Shown: positions 8,889-18,100, numbered from the stretch's first letter. The stretch: DNA of 64,000 bases from Cyclobacteriaceae bacterium (GCA_026003355.1 BPHC01000008.1:1-64000); one strand, 5' to 3'. The notes: generated by a model not told the origin, from the letters alone. Made by a program: numbers and translations.

Positions 8889-10317
8889 ATTGAACAATAT
8901 GCCGAATGAGAATAAACATATTGAATTTAAAAGAGAGTGGAATAAGGATGTAGATATAGAAAAAGAAGTTATTGCATTTCTTAACACTCCCGAGGGAGGT
9001 ACTATCTATATCGGTATTGAAAATAACGGTAATGTGGTAGGTGTTAACAACCCCGATTCTATCATTTTACAACTCAAAGACCGTTTAAAAAACAATATAT
9101 CTCCTTCTATTATGGGATTGTTTGATATAGTGCAAGAAACTATTAGCGGAAAACCAGTAATTAAAATAAAAATAGCCGGCGGAAGCGAAAAACCCTACTT
9201 TAAAAAGAAATATGGCATGTCCGAAAAGGGCTGCTACATACGAAACGGAACAGCGGCCGACCCTATGCCTCAAAATATGATTGACACCTTATTTGCATCG
9301 CGAACCCGCAATACCATCCGAAGAATATCTTCACCCCGCCGGAACTTAACATTTGAACAATTACAAATTTATTATCAAGAAACCGGAAAGCCCCTAAACA
9401 ATCATTTCAAAAAAAACCTTGAGCTATTAACAGATGATGGTAAGTTTAATCTTGTTGGTTATCTTTTAGCCGACAACAACACCTTTTCTGTTCAAGTGGC
9501 AAAATATGCCACCACCACTCGCGAACAACTTGTAGAAAAAGCCGAATTAGGCAATTGCTCACTCATAAAAGCCGCCAAAAGTGTACTTGAAAAAGTGGAT
9601 ATAGAAAATCGCACTTTTGTAAATATTACGTACAAAGAGCGTATAGAAAAAAGAAAGTGGCATTCCCTTGCATTACGCGAAGCCATTATAAACGCTTTTG
9701 TGCACGCTGATTATACCCTTGAAATTCCTCCAAAGTTTGAACTCTTTCCCGACAGAATAGAAATTACATCAGCCGGAGGATTACCGCAAAACCTTACCGA
9801 AGAAGAGTTTTTTGAAGGGTATTCCGTCCCGCGAAACAAAGAATTGATGCGCGTTTTTAAAGACCTTGAATTGGTGGAGCAACTCGGCACAGGCATACAA
9901 AGAATTTTACAATATTATAGCAAAGAGTGCTTTAAAATATCCCCCAATTTTATTCGCATTGTTTTCCCTGCCGATAAAGAGGTAGTAAAACATTTTCAAG
10001 AAAAAGATTTAATGAAGGAAGTCACCGAGCAAGTTACCCAGCAAGTTACCCAGCAAGTCACCCAGCAAGTTACCCAGCAAGTTACCCAGCAAGTCAAACA
10101 ACTGTTATCAGTAATGACAGAAACGCACAAACGAGAAGAATTACAAGAAAAACTTGGGCTCAAAGACAGAGAGCATTTCCGGAAAGAATATTTACAAGCG
10201 GCTATTGAATTAGGCATTGTAGAGCCCACCATACCTGATAAGCCAACCAGCAGTAAACAAAAATACCGCCTCACACCCTTGGGTAAAAAACTAAAACAAC
10301 AATTAAAAAATTCGTAA
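8881..10317 (+). CDS. AlbA_2 / HATPase domain protein (Schlafen-like, RecG-related family)
   Basis: 478-residue ATP-binding protein. An AlbA_2 (Schlafen AlbA) domain spans about residues 8-140 (IEFKREWN, FLNTPEGGTIYIGIENNG, KCYIRNG-like SEKGCYIRNGT). A HATPase_c_4 region lies at about 260-360 (REAIINAFVHADY, LFPDRIEITSAGGLP, LGTGIQRIL). Next come six QQVT-type four-residue repeats (381-404) and a C-terminal winged-helix-like domain (KREELQEKLGL). Such proteins are often called transcriptional regulators or putative helicases; the activity is unproven. The start overlaps the hsdR stop by 8 bp, and hsdS follows 23 bp later, so it is an integral accessory gene of the restriction operon. Codons are AT-rich like its neighbours. 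Confidence 0.82.
   Translation: MSKLNNMPNENKHIEFKREWNKDVDIEKEVIAFLNTPEGGTIYIGIENNGNVVGVNNPDSIILQLKDRLKNNISPSIMGLFDIVQETISGKPVIKIKIAGGSEKPYFKKKYGMSEKGCYIRNGTAADPMPQNMIDTLFASRTRNTIRRISSPRRNLTFEQLQIYYQETGKPLNNHFKKNLELLTDDGKFNLVGYLLADNNTFSVQVAKYATTTREQLVEKAELGNCSLIKAAKSVLEKVDIENRTFVNITYKERIEKRKWHSLALREAIINAFVHADYTLEIPPKFELFPDRIEITSAGGLPQNLTEEEFFEGYSVPRNKELMRVFKDLELVEQLGTGIQRILQYYSKECFKISPNFIRIVFPADKEVVKHFQEKDLMKEVTEQVTQQVTQQVTQQVTQQVTQQVKQLLSVMTETHKREELQEKLGLKDREHFRKEYLQAAIELGIVEPTIPDKPTSSKQKYRLTPLGKKLKQQLKNS
10021..10092 (+). repeat. Six 12-bp coding repeats (QQVT)
   Basis: Six tandem 12-bp units of the form GTTACCCAGCAA, with GTC/GTT variants and the first unit reading GAG for CAG, encode VTEQ followed by VTQQ repeats. 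Unit length is a multiple of three, so slippage would change the linker length between the HATPase and winged-helix parts without breaking the frame. Confidence 0.93.
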
Positions 10318-10340
10318 TTGAAAACTGACAACTGAAAAAA

Positions 10341-11624
10341 ATGAAAACTAAAACCGATAAACCTGCCCTTATCCCCCGCCTCCGCTTCCCCGAATTCCAA
10401 AATAGCGGAGAGTGGGAAGTGAAAAGGTTGGGGGAGGTGTTTAAACTACAAGATGGCTATTCCTTTAGTTCAAAGGAATTATCTCATAAAGCAAATGATG
10501 ATGAGTCTTATCAGGTTGTAAGGATTACAGAAATTAATAACAAAAATAAGAATGAAGATAAAGTCTATATTTCATACGAAACTGTTAAAAAAAATAATTT
10601 AGAATGTTTTAAGATAACCAAAGGGGATTTGCTTTTATCTTTAACAGGTGCGGCTGGATTTAATTTTTTTATTTGGAACGATAATAAAGAAGCATTTTTA
10701 AATCAGAGAACATTAAAATTGGTTCCAAAAGAAGAAAATAATAATTCTATAAAATATTTGGTAGAACCTCTTTTATTTAAGAAAATAAATTCATTTGGGA
10801 CAGGACAAAATAATAACTTATCAAAATCAATATTAGAAAACCTAAAACTCCCCCTTCCCCCCCTTCCCGAACAACAAAAAATCGCAGATTGTCTGTCGTC
10901 CCTGGATGCCCTTATCACAGCCGGGCGCCAAAAACTGCAAGCCCTCAAAGACCACAAAAAGGGCTTACTGCAAAACCTTTTTCCCCGGGAAGGTGAAACC
11001 CTACCCAAACTCCGCTTCCCCGAATTCCAAAATAGCGGAGAGTGGGAAGTGAAAAGGTTGGAAGATTTTGGATATTTTATTAGAGGATTAACATACAGTT
11101 CGAAAGATGTTTCTGATGATGGGCTATTAGTTATACGTGCAGGAAATATTAAAAATCAAAATCTAGTGCTGGACGATGATTTAGTTTTCGTTAACAAAAA
11201 AATTCATAAAGAATTATATCTAAAGGCTGGTGATATAGTAATTTGTATGTCCAGCGGTAGCAGGTCCTTGGTTGGAAAAAACGCAGAGTATGTTGGAAAT
11301 TATCCAACTGATTTAACTGTAGGTGCATTTTGCTCCATTTTTAGAACTGATAATAGATTGATGAAATATATTTTTCAGACAAGGGCTTACGAAAAGTTCA
11401 TCTCTCTTTCGATTGGAGAAGGAAATATTAAAAACTTAAGTGATACTGATCTGGAATTATATGAGTTTTTCGTTCCTGAAATTCCAGCCGAGCAACAAAA
11501 AATCGCGGCTTGTTTGTCGTCCCTTGATGATTTAATAAACGCACAAACACAAAAAATAGAACTTTTGGAATTGCATAAAAAAGGATTGTTGCAGGGGTTG
11601 TTTCCGCAACTGTCTGAACTATGA
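10341..11624 (+). CDS. hsdS: Type I restriction specificity subunit S
   Basis: 427-residue DNA-recognition subunit. It has two half-subunits, each beginning with the same LRFPEFQNSGEWEVKRL block (about residues 14-30 and 224-240), a variable target-recognition domain, and a conserved coiled-coil spacer (EQQKIADCLSSLDALI and EQQKIAACLSSLDDLI, with KKGLLQ(N/G)LFP). The two recognition domains differ from each other, so the target should be bipartite and asymmetric. The DNA for the shared block is a 52-bp exact direct repeat. Copies of the last 15 codons recur in the 132-bp repeats downstream. It lies between the AlbA_2 gene and the GxxExxY/hsdM genes. Confidence 0.93.
   Translation: MKTKTDKPALIPRLRFPEFQNSGEWEVKRLGEVFKLQDGYSFSSKELSHKANDDESYQVVRITEINNKNKNEDKVYISYETVKKNNLECFKITKGDLLLSLTGAAGFNFFIWNDNKEAFLNQRTLKLVPKEENNNSIKYLVEPLLFKKINSFGTGQNNNLSKSILENLKLPLPPLPEQQKIADCLSSLDALITAGRQKLQALKDHKKGLLQNLFPREGETLPKLRFPEFQNSGEWEVKRLEDFGYFIRGLTYSSKDVSDDGLLVIRAGNIKNQNLVLDDDLVFVNKKIHKELYLKAGDIVICMSSGSRSLVGKNAEYVGNYPTDLTVGAFCSIFRTDNRLMKYIFQTRAYEKFISLSIGEGNIKNLSDTDLELYEFFVPEIPAEQQKIAACLSSLDDLINAQTQKIELLELHKKGLLQGLFPQLSEL
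10380..10431. repeat. 52-bp direct repeat, copy 1 (hsdS first half)
   Basis: Identical over 52 bp to 11010-11061. It encodes the conserved entry to each target-recognition domain. Recombination between the copies would delete or exchange the first recognition domain in frame, since the 630-bp spacing is divisible by three. Confidence 0.93.
11010..11061. repeat. 52-bp direct repeat, copy 2 (hsdS second half)
   Basis: Second copy of the repeat at 10380-10431, at the start of the second half-subunit of HsdS. Confidence 0.93.
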
Positions 11625-12007
11625 TTTTTGTGATTAAATGATGAATATGATTAAAAATATAGCAAGTAAAATCAAGGTAATCCTTCATTCATACCCATCA
11701 GGGTTCAGACAAAAGGTTTATTGCAGGGCTTATTTCCGCAACTGTCTGAACTATGATTTTTGTGATTAAATGATGAATATGATTAAAAATATAGCAAGTA
11801 AAATCAAGGTAATCCTTCATTCATACCCATCAGGGTTCAGACAAAAGGTTTATTGCAGGGCTTATTTCCGCAACTGTCTGAACTATGATTTTTGTGATTA
11901 AATGATGAATATGATTAAAAATATAGCAAGTAAAATCAAGGTAATCCTTCATTCATACCCATCAGGGTTCAGACAAAAGGTTTATTGCAGGGCTTATTTC
12001 CGCAACT
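11612..12007. repeat. Three tandem 132-bp units after hsdS
   Basis: Three units start at 11612, 11744 and 11876, apparently identical by eye, with a fourth partial start at 12008. Each unit begins GTCTGAACTATGATTTT, contains GTTCAGAC about 90 bp later, and ends with a copy of the hsdS 3' coding end (KGLLQGLFPQL). The first unit begins at the hsdS terminus itself, so the array arose by duplication of the hsdS tail plus about 100 bp of spacer. The 410 bp between the hsdS stop and 12035 contain nothing else. A 42-codon reading frame recurs in the units but looks accidental. Confidence 0.92.
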
Positions 12008-12034
12008 GTCTTAACTATGATTGTAAATGATTAA

Positions 12035-12454
12035 ATGAACACTATGATTAAAAACGAATATCCACTTTCAGAACTCACAGGCAAAATTATAGGCTGTGCA
12101 ATGGAAGTGCACCGGATTTTAGGGAATGGATTTCAGGAAGTGATTTACCAAAGGGCTTTGGCAAAAGAAATGAGCATTCAAGGTTTGGAGTTTTCAAGAG
12201 AACACGAAATGACTATTTTTTATAAAGGTGATGAAATAGGAACAAGGCGTGTGGATTTTTTTGTAGAGGGCAAAGTGATGGTAGAATTAAAAGCCGTCAT
12301 ACAATTAGAAGATGTGCATTTAGCACAAGCTATAAATTATTTGGAAGCCTACGGATTAGAAATTGGTTTGTTGATAAATTTTGGCAACACCTCCTTACAA
12401 TTTAAAAGAGTAATGAAACCCAATAAAAATCATAGTCAATCAAAAAATCAATAA
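12035..12454 (+). CDS. GxxExxY protein (PDDEXK-like)
   Basis: 139-residue member of the GxxExxY family, related to PD-(D/E)xK nucleases. The name-giving motif reads GNGFQEVIY (about residues 31-39), followed by RRVDFFVEGKVMVELKA (about 71-87), where D and ExK fit a PDDEXK core, and AQAINYLEAYGLEIGLLINFG. Activity is unproven. It lies between hsdS and hsdM, has its own flanking inverted repeats (12008-12024 and 12921-12937), and its 3' 185 bp were duplicated by an insertion element, so the gene remains intact upstream of that element. The ATG at 12035 is used; a second ATG at 12044 is equally possible. Confidence 0.85.
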   Translation: MNTMIKNEYPLSELTGKIIGCAMEVHRILGNGFQEVIYQRALAKEMSIQGLEFSREHEMTIFYKGDEIGTRRVDFFVEGKVMVELKAVIQLEDVHLAQAINYLEAYGLEIGLLINFGNTSLQFKRVMKPNKNHSQSKNQ

Positions 12455-12457
12455 AAT
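12273..12457. repeat. 185-bp target duplication, left copy
   Basis: The last 185 bp up to the left inverted repeat of the IS remnant, comprising the 3' part of the GxxExxY gene. Repeated at 12741-12925 with two substitutions. Confidence 0.88.
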
Positions 12458-12740
12458 CCTGTTTTGCGCACTTTTAAAAAAGCGTTCTTCCAATATCCAT
12501 TTCCCACTATGAAAAAGTTTTCCTAATCGGCTAATTTTGGGTGTCCCGTTGCTATTTTTGCAGGATGTTTATACGCAAGAAGAAAAATAAAAGTGGCACC
12601 GCCAGCATTCAAATCATTGATAAATCGTCAAATCCAAAAAGAAAACCACTTTATTGTTACCAATAAATGTGCAATAACAAGAGATTTTAAAGGCATTTGA
12701 CATTAATTTTTAGTACGGGTGTCCCAATGCGCAAAATAGG
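12458..12740. mobile_element. Internally deleted IS1634-like element
   Basis: A 283-bp element bounded by 13-bp inverted repeats, CCTGTTTTGCGCA (12458-12470) and TGCGCAAAATAGG (12728-12740), with one mismatch. Inside, 12565-12666 encodes 33 residues beginning MFIRKKKNKSGTASIQIIDK, which I recognise as the conserved N-terminus of IS1634-family (IS4 group) transposases. The rest of the transposase is missing, so the copy is non-autonomous. Both flanks carry the same 185 bp, and each copy abuts an inverted repeat. Unusually long target duplications are a known trait of the IS1634 family. Confidence 0.8.
12565..12666 (+). pseudogene. IS1634-type transposase, N-terminal fragment
   Basis: 33-codon remnant starting at the ATG at 12565. 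The first 20 residues match the conserved start of IS1634-family transposases; after SSNPKRKP the sequence departs from the family and reaches a stop at 12664-12666. The catalytic DDE region is absent. Confidence 0.7.
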
Positions 12741-12925
12741 AAGTGATGGTAGAATTAAAAGCCATCATACAATTAGAAGATTTGCATTTAGCACAAGCTA
12801 TAAATTATTTGGAAGCCTACGGATTAGAAATTGGTTTGTTGATAAATTTTGGCAACACCTCCTTACAATTTAAAAGAGTAATGAAACCCAATAAAAATCA
12901 TAGTCAATCAAAAAATCAATAAAAT
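12741..12925. repeat. 185-bp target duplication, right copy
   Basis: Duplicate of 12273-12457 with G to A and G to T substitutions. It contains an out-of-context 3' fragment of the GxxExxY gene (from VMVELKA to the stop) without a start, followed directly by the native sequence leading to hsdM. Confidence 0.88.
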
Positions 12926-12941
12926 CATAGTTCAGACAATT

Positions 12942-14553
12942 ATGACAACCAACAACCATACCGAATTAGGCAAAACCCTCTGGAAAATCGCAGATGAACT
13001 GCGCGGAGCCATGAACGCTGACGACTTCCGCGATTACATGCTTTCGTTTTTGTTTCTGCGTTACCTGAGCGACAACTACGAAGAAGCTGCCCGCAAAGAA
13101 CTCGGCAAAGATTACCCATCGCTCAACGGAAACGGTGGCAAAACCCCATTATCCCTCTGGTATGAACAAAACCCGGCCGATGTGCCTGATTTTGAAAAGC
13201 AGATGCGCAGAAAGATACACTATGTTATTAAACCACAATATCTGTGGAACCACATTGCACACCTTGCCAAAACCCAAAGCAAAGATTTGCTTCGCACCTT
13301 GCAGGAAGGTTTTAAATACATAGAAAATGAATCGTTTGAAAGCACCTTTCAGGGTCTGTTTTCTGAAATCAATCTCGATTCAGAAAAACTTGGCAAAAAC
13401 TACGAAGAACGGAACAAAAAGCTCTGCAACATCATTCAGAAAATTGCCGAAGGCATCAATCAGTTTTCTACCGATAAAGATATATTAGGCGATGCGTATG
13501 AATACCTGATTGGTCAGTTTGCCGCAGGTTCCGGTAAAAAGGCAGGCGAATTTTATACCCCACAACGCATCTCGGATATTCTTTCCGAAATTGTTATTCT
13601 CGACAGCCAAAACCCCGCACAGGGCAAAAAGAAAAAAATTGAACGCGTGCTGGACTTTGCCTGCGGTTCGGGTTCTTTGTTGCTCAACGTCCGCAAAAAA
13701 ATGATGAACGCAGGCGGAACTATCGGCAAAATTTTTGGACAGGAAAAAAACATCACTACCTACAACCTTGCAAGAATGAACATGCTGTTGCATGGCGTGA
13801 AAGACACCGAATTTGACATCCATCACGGAGATACGTTGCAGAACGACTGGGAGATTTTAAGAGAAATCAATCCCGCAAAAAAATTAGAATTTGATGCCAT
13901 TGTAGCCAATCCGCCTTTTAGTTTAAAATGGGAACCTACCGACACACTCAAAGACGATTTTCGGTTTAAGAACTACGGCCTGGCACCCAAATCGGCCGCT
14001 GATTTTGCCTTTTCTGTTACATGGTTTTCATTTTTTAAGCAAAGAAGGCACCATGGCCATTATATTACCACATGGAGTTTTGTTCAGGGGAGGAGCGGAA
14101 GAAAAAATCAGAAAAAAATTATTGGAAGACGGAAATATTGACACCATCATCGGACTTCCTGCCAATCTGTTTTTCTCCACCGGTATTCCCGTTTGTATTT
14201 TGGTTTTAAAGAAATGCAAAAAGTTTGAAGATGTGTTGTTTATCAATGCCGCTGAACACTATGAAAAAGGAAAACGGCAAAATACCCTGCTGCCCGAACA
14301 CATTGATAAGATTGTTAACACCTATAAACACCGTAAAGAAGAAGACCGTTACTCGCGCAGAGTATCCATGCATGAAATCGGCAAGAACGATTTTAACCTG
14401 AACATATCACGTTATGTCAGCACATCGCAAGAAGAAGAACCCATTGACCTGAAAGAAATAAATAAAAAACTCGTTGAGATAGAAAAAGAAATAACCAAAG
14501 CCAGAGAGACACATAATCAATTTTTAAAGGAATTGGGGCTACCGCCAATATAA
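12942..14553 (+). pseudogene. hsdM: Type I modification methyltransferase subunit M, frameshifted
   Basis: HsdM, the N6-adenine methyltransferase of the type I complex. The N-terminal HsdM domain (KTLWKIADELRGAMNADDF, FLFLRYLSDNYEE) is followed by the SAM-binding motif DFACGSGS (about residues 238-245) and the catalytic NPPF (323-326). At 14010-14013 a run of four T breaks the frame: KSAADFAF should continue LLHGFHFLSKEGTMAIILPHG, which is in the next frame (to 14553). Removing one T restores a protein of about 536 residues. As written, the chain ends at 14141 and lacks the C-terminal third. It is preceded by the right end of the GxxExxY cassette, only a few bases before the ATG. Confidence 0.9.
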
Positions 14554-15143
14554 CAAGATAAATACCAACACTATTTGCAAGCATCCCGAAAGTTTTCGTG
14601 ACCAAAGCCGCACTACTTGTCCCGACCCTTCGGGAAGCCAAAACACGACCAAAGTTTTTAATAGAGCTTGCAAAACCAACGCAATAGAAAAATTATTTTT
14701 AATCCCCATTGCAATCGGGCCCCGACCCTTTAAAAAAATAAAAAACACAACGCACAGCCAATACGAAATGACACGACAACTCAATACTGACAATGATTTG
14801 CAAGGAAGGCCGGACAGTAACGCCAGCCGGTAACAGCCGTAATCACAAAAACTAGCCACATTACAGGCGTTTTAAGCGCGCTTGGTTTGCAAACAGCTTT
14901 TTGCGGTGTGATTTTTTGAGTGGCTTATAGATAAGCTATTGTGCCGATAATATAGTCAAGTTTTAAAAATTGCCTCGTATTGCTGGAGCAGTTTGTATGC
15001 CATGCTAAATATCGTTGGATGCCAAACGGCAGTGGCATGAAAATAACCGGTAACCTCCTGCATTTTCCCCGGCATGTTCAGGGAAAAGGCATTGGCCGTA
15101 CAGGTAAAATTGTGTAAATCAGGCAGCGTTAACCTTACCGGCT
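14554..15143. other. 590-bp non-coding stretch at the right edge of the restriction island
   Basis: No convincing gene is seen on either strand. The first half is AT-rich with a small hairpin CCCGA-CCCT-TCGGG (14621-14634) and the inverted pair TTGCAAGC / GCTTGCAA near 14576 and 14663. The middle (about 14815-14900) is GC-rich and repeat-like (CCAGCCGGTAACAGCCG). Base composition shifts from AT-rich to GC-richer here, so it probably contains the island's right boundary. The promoter of the next gene must lie in the last part, but no clear TAnnTTTG is seen. Confidence 0.5.
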
Positions 15144-18100
15144 ATGCGATTTTTAATGATTACGCTTTTCATGATTGTTGGGTACGCTGTGCATGCCCAG
15201 CGCACAAAACCTTCGGCACCGGCAACCGCCCCTGCTTTTCAGGCCGACCTGTTCAAGGGTCTGAAGTGGCGCAACATTGGTCCCTTTCGCGGGGGGCGCA
15301 GTGTGGCGGCTTCGGGAGTTGTGGGTAACGACCAGGTTTATTACACCGGCTACACCGGCGGTGGGCTGTGGAAGACAGAAGATGCCGGTATTACCTGGCG
15401 AAACATTTCGGACGGCTTTTTCCAATCCGGTTCGGTAGGCGATATCGCGGTGAGCGAGTCGGACCCCAACGTAATGTATGTGGGTATGGGCGAACATGCT
15501 GTACGCGGGGTAATGACTACCTATGGCGATGGCGTTTATAAATCAACCGATGGCGGAAAAACCTGGCAACACATGGGTTTGCAAAACACCCGCCATATAT
15601 CGGATGTAATTGTGCATCCTTCAAATCCCGATATCGTATATGTGGCCGCGCAGGGAGCCGTACATGGGCCCAACCCCGACCGGGGCATATTTAAATCAAC
15701 CGACGGGGGCAAAACATGGAAAAAAGTTCTGTACGTTGATGAAAACACGGGCGCATCATCACTAAGTATGGACATGACCAACCCCCGCATTTTGTATGCA
15801 GCCACCTGGCAACACCGCCGGTATCCGTGGAAAGTGGAAAGCGGAGGGCCCGGCTGTGCCATCTGGAAATCAACAGATGGCGGTGAAACCTGGGAGAAAA
15901 CAGTGGAAGGCTTGCCGAAAGAGATGGGTAAAATAGGCATATCGGTAAGCCGCGCCAACCCTAACCGGGTATATGCTATAGTAGAAGCCGAAAAATCAAA
16001 AGCCGGCCTTTACCGGTCGGATGATGGCGGAAAAAAATGGAACCACCTCAGCAGCGACCAGAACATTACCGCCCGTTCGTGGTATTACATGGAAGTATTT
16101 GCCGACCCCCAAAATGCCGATGTGGTCTATGTACTGAATGCCCCCTTTATGAAATCTGTTGATGGCGGAAAAACCTTTTTTTCCATACGCGTAGGACATG
16201 GCGATACGCACGACTTGTGGATAAATCCCCGTAACAGCCAGAACATGATTCTGGCCGATGATGGAGGCGGAGAGATAACCTTTAACGGGGGCAAAAGCTG
16301 GAGTACGCTGAACAATCAGCCTACGGCCCAGTTTTACCGGGTAAATACCGACAACCTCTTCCCCTTTCGCGTCTATGGCGGGCAGCAGGACAATTCATCG
16401 GTAGTGATCAAAAGCCGCAACAACAGCTTTGGAATTACTGAACAGGACTGGTTTGAAGGGCCCGGCTGCGAAAGCGCCTGGATTGCCTTTAACCCCGATG
16501 ACCCCACACTGCTCTATGGCGGTTGCTACCAGGGAAACATTGACGTGCTCGATACCCGCACGGGCGAACGCAAAGACATTATGCAGTACCCGGCCACCAA
16601 CCTGGCGTACCGGCCAAAGGAAATGAAATACCGGTTTAACTGGAATGCCCCCATCATAGCCTCGCCCCACGACCCGAACACCATTTACCATGCCGGCAAC
16701 GTAGTGTTTAAAACCACCAATGGCGGAATAAGCTGGGAGGTAATAAGCCCCGACCTTACGCGCAATGAAGAAAGCAAACAACAGGAGGGCGGAGGCCCCA
16801 TTACCAACGAAGGAGCCGGAGGCGAAAATTACAATACCATTTACTACCTCATTGAGTCACCGCATGAAAAAGGAGTACTGTATGCGGGCACTGACTGCGG
16901 CCTGGTACATATAACCCACGATGGCGGAAAAACCTGGCAGAACATTACCCCCGCCGGTTTGCCGGAAGGTATGATTCATTCCATTGAAGTATCGCCACAC
17001 GATAAAGCCACGGTGTACCTTGCTGCTTCGCGGTACAAATTTAATGACATGACCAGCTACACCTACAAGTCGAACGATTACGGCAAGAGCTGGACGCGCA
17101 TCAGCAACGGTGTGGATAAGGACGATTTTATCAAAGTCATCCGCGAAGACCGTAAGGTAAAAGATCTGTTATATGCCGGTGCCGAGAGGGGATTCTATGT
17201 TTCGTTTAACGGAGGTGTTAACTGGCATAGGTTGCAACTCAACCTTCCGGTTGTGCCGGTAACCGACCTGGCCATTCAGGGCAACGACCTGGTGGCGGCC
17301 ACAGCCGGGCGGTCGTTCTGGATATTGGACGATCTGGGAGCCATCCAGCAGTCGCGGGGCCATTTGGGTACCGCACAGGTAAAACTGTTTACCCCCAAGG
17401 CAACCGTACGCTATCCGGCTGTAACCATTCCGGAGTGGATGGGAAATGTTCCCGGCTTAGGCATGAATCCGCCCGATGGAGTAATACTGGATTATTATCT
17501 GAAAGAAAAAGCCGATACCAACACCATAAAGCTCGAAATATTCGATGCGCAGGGCAATAAAATCCGTGCCTACACCAACAAAAAAGACGAAACATTTAAA
17601 CCCTGGCCGGGCGGGCCGCCAGCCCCGCAGGTTATTCCGGCCGATGCGGGCGTGAACCGCTTTGCATGGGACTTCCGCACCGAATCTCTTCCCGGAGTTA
17701 CCAATGCTTTTGTGTATGGCGACCACCGCGGCCATCGCGTGGCCCCCGGAAAGTATAAGGCGCGCATAACCTATAAAGGGGAGACTTCGGAAGCCGATAT
17801 CGAAATAATACAAGACCCCAACCTGAAGGTTACCCCGGCCGACTGGAATGCCCAGCAACAGTTTTTACAACAACTGGCCGACCGCATAACCGAAATACAC
17901 CAAACGGTAAATCGCATGCGCACGGTAAAGAAGCAGGTAGAGACCTATGCCGAAGTATTGTCGGCCGTCCCTGCTTTTAAAGATTTGGCCGCTCAGGGCA
18001 AAGACCTGATTAAAAAACTGGAGGCATGGGAAGACCATGTGGTGCAAACCCGTCAGAAAAATTTTCAGGATGTAATCAACTTTCCCAGTAAACTCAACGC

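Larger units (their letters stand above)
12008..12937. mobile_element. Candidate inverted-repeat-flanked cassette carrying the GxxExxY gene
   Basis: The right end AAAATCATAGTTCAGAC (12921-12937) is the exact reverse complement of GTCTGAACTATGATTTT at 11612, 11744 and 11876, and matches the nearest left copy at 12008-12024 with two mismatches. The GxxExxY gene is the only original cargo; the IS remnant was inserted later. A non-autonomous mobile cassette is an inference, as no transposase is present. Confidence 0.5.

Noticed and set aside
11647-11775. A 42-residue reading frame recurring in each 132-bp unit
   Set aside because: It crosses the hsdS tail in a different frame and has no sensible protein features; probably accidental.
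11612-12007. CRISPR-like array
   Set aside because: The 132-bp units are contiguous with no variable spacers, contain coding sequence of hsdS, and no cas gene is near.
14005-14553. A separate methyltransferase gene starting at ATG 14005
   Set aside because: It lacks the SAM-binding part and continues HsdM from KSAADFAF after one extra T; it is the 3' part of hsdM.
12942-14553. Phase variation of hsdM by the T run
   Set aside because: Four T is too short for efficient slippage; a fixed mutation or sequence error is more likely.
14621-14634. Terminator hairpin after hsdM
   Set aside because: The stem is only 5 bp and no T run follows.
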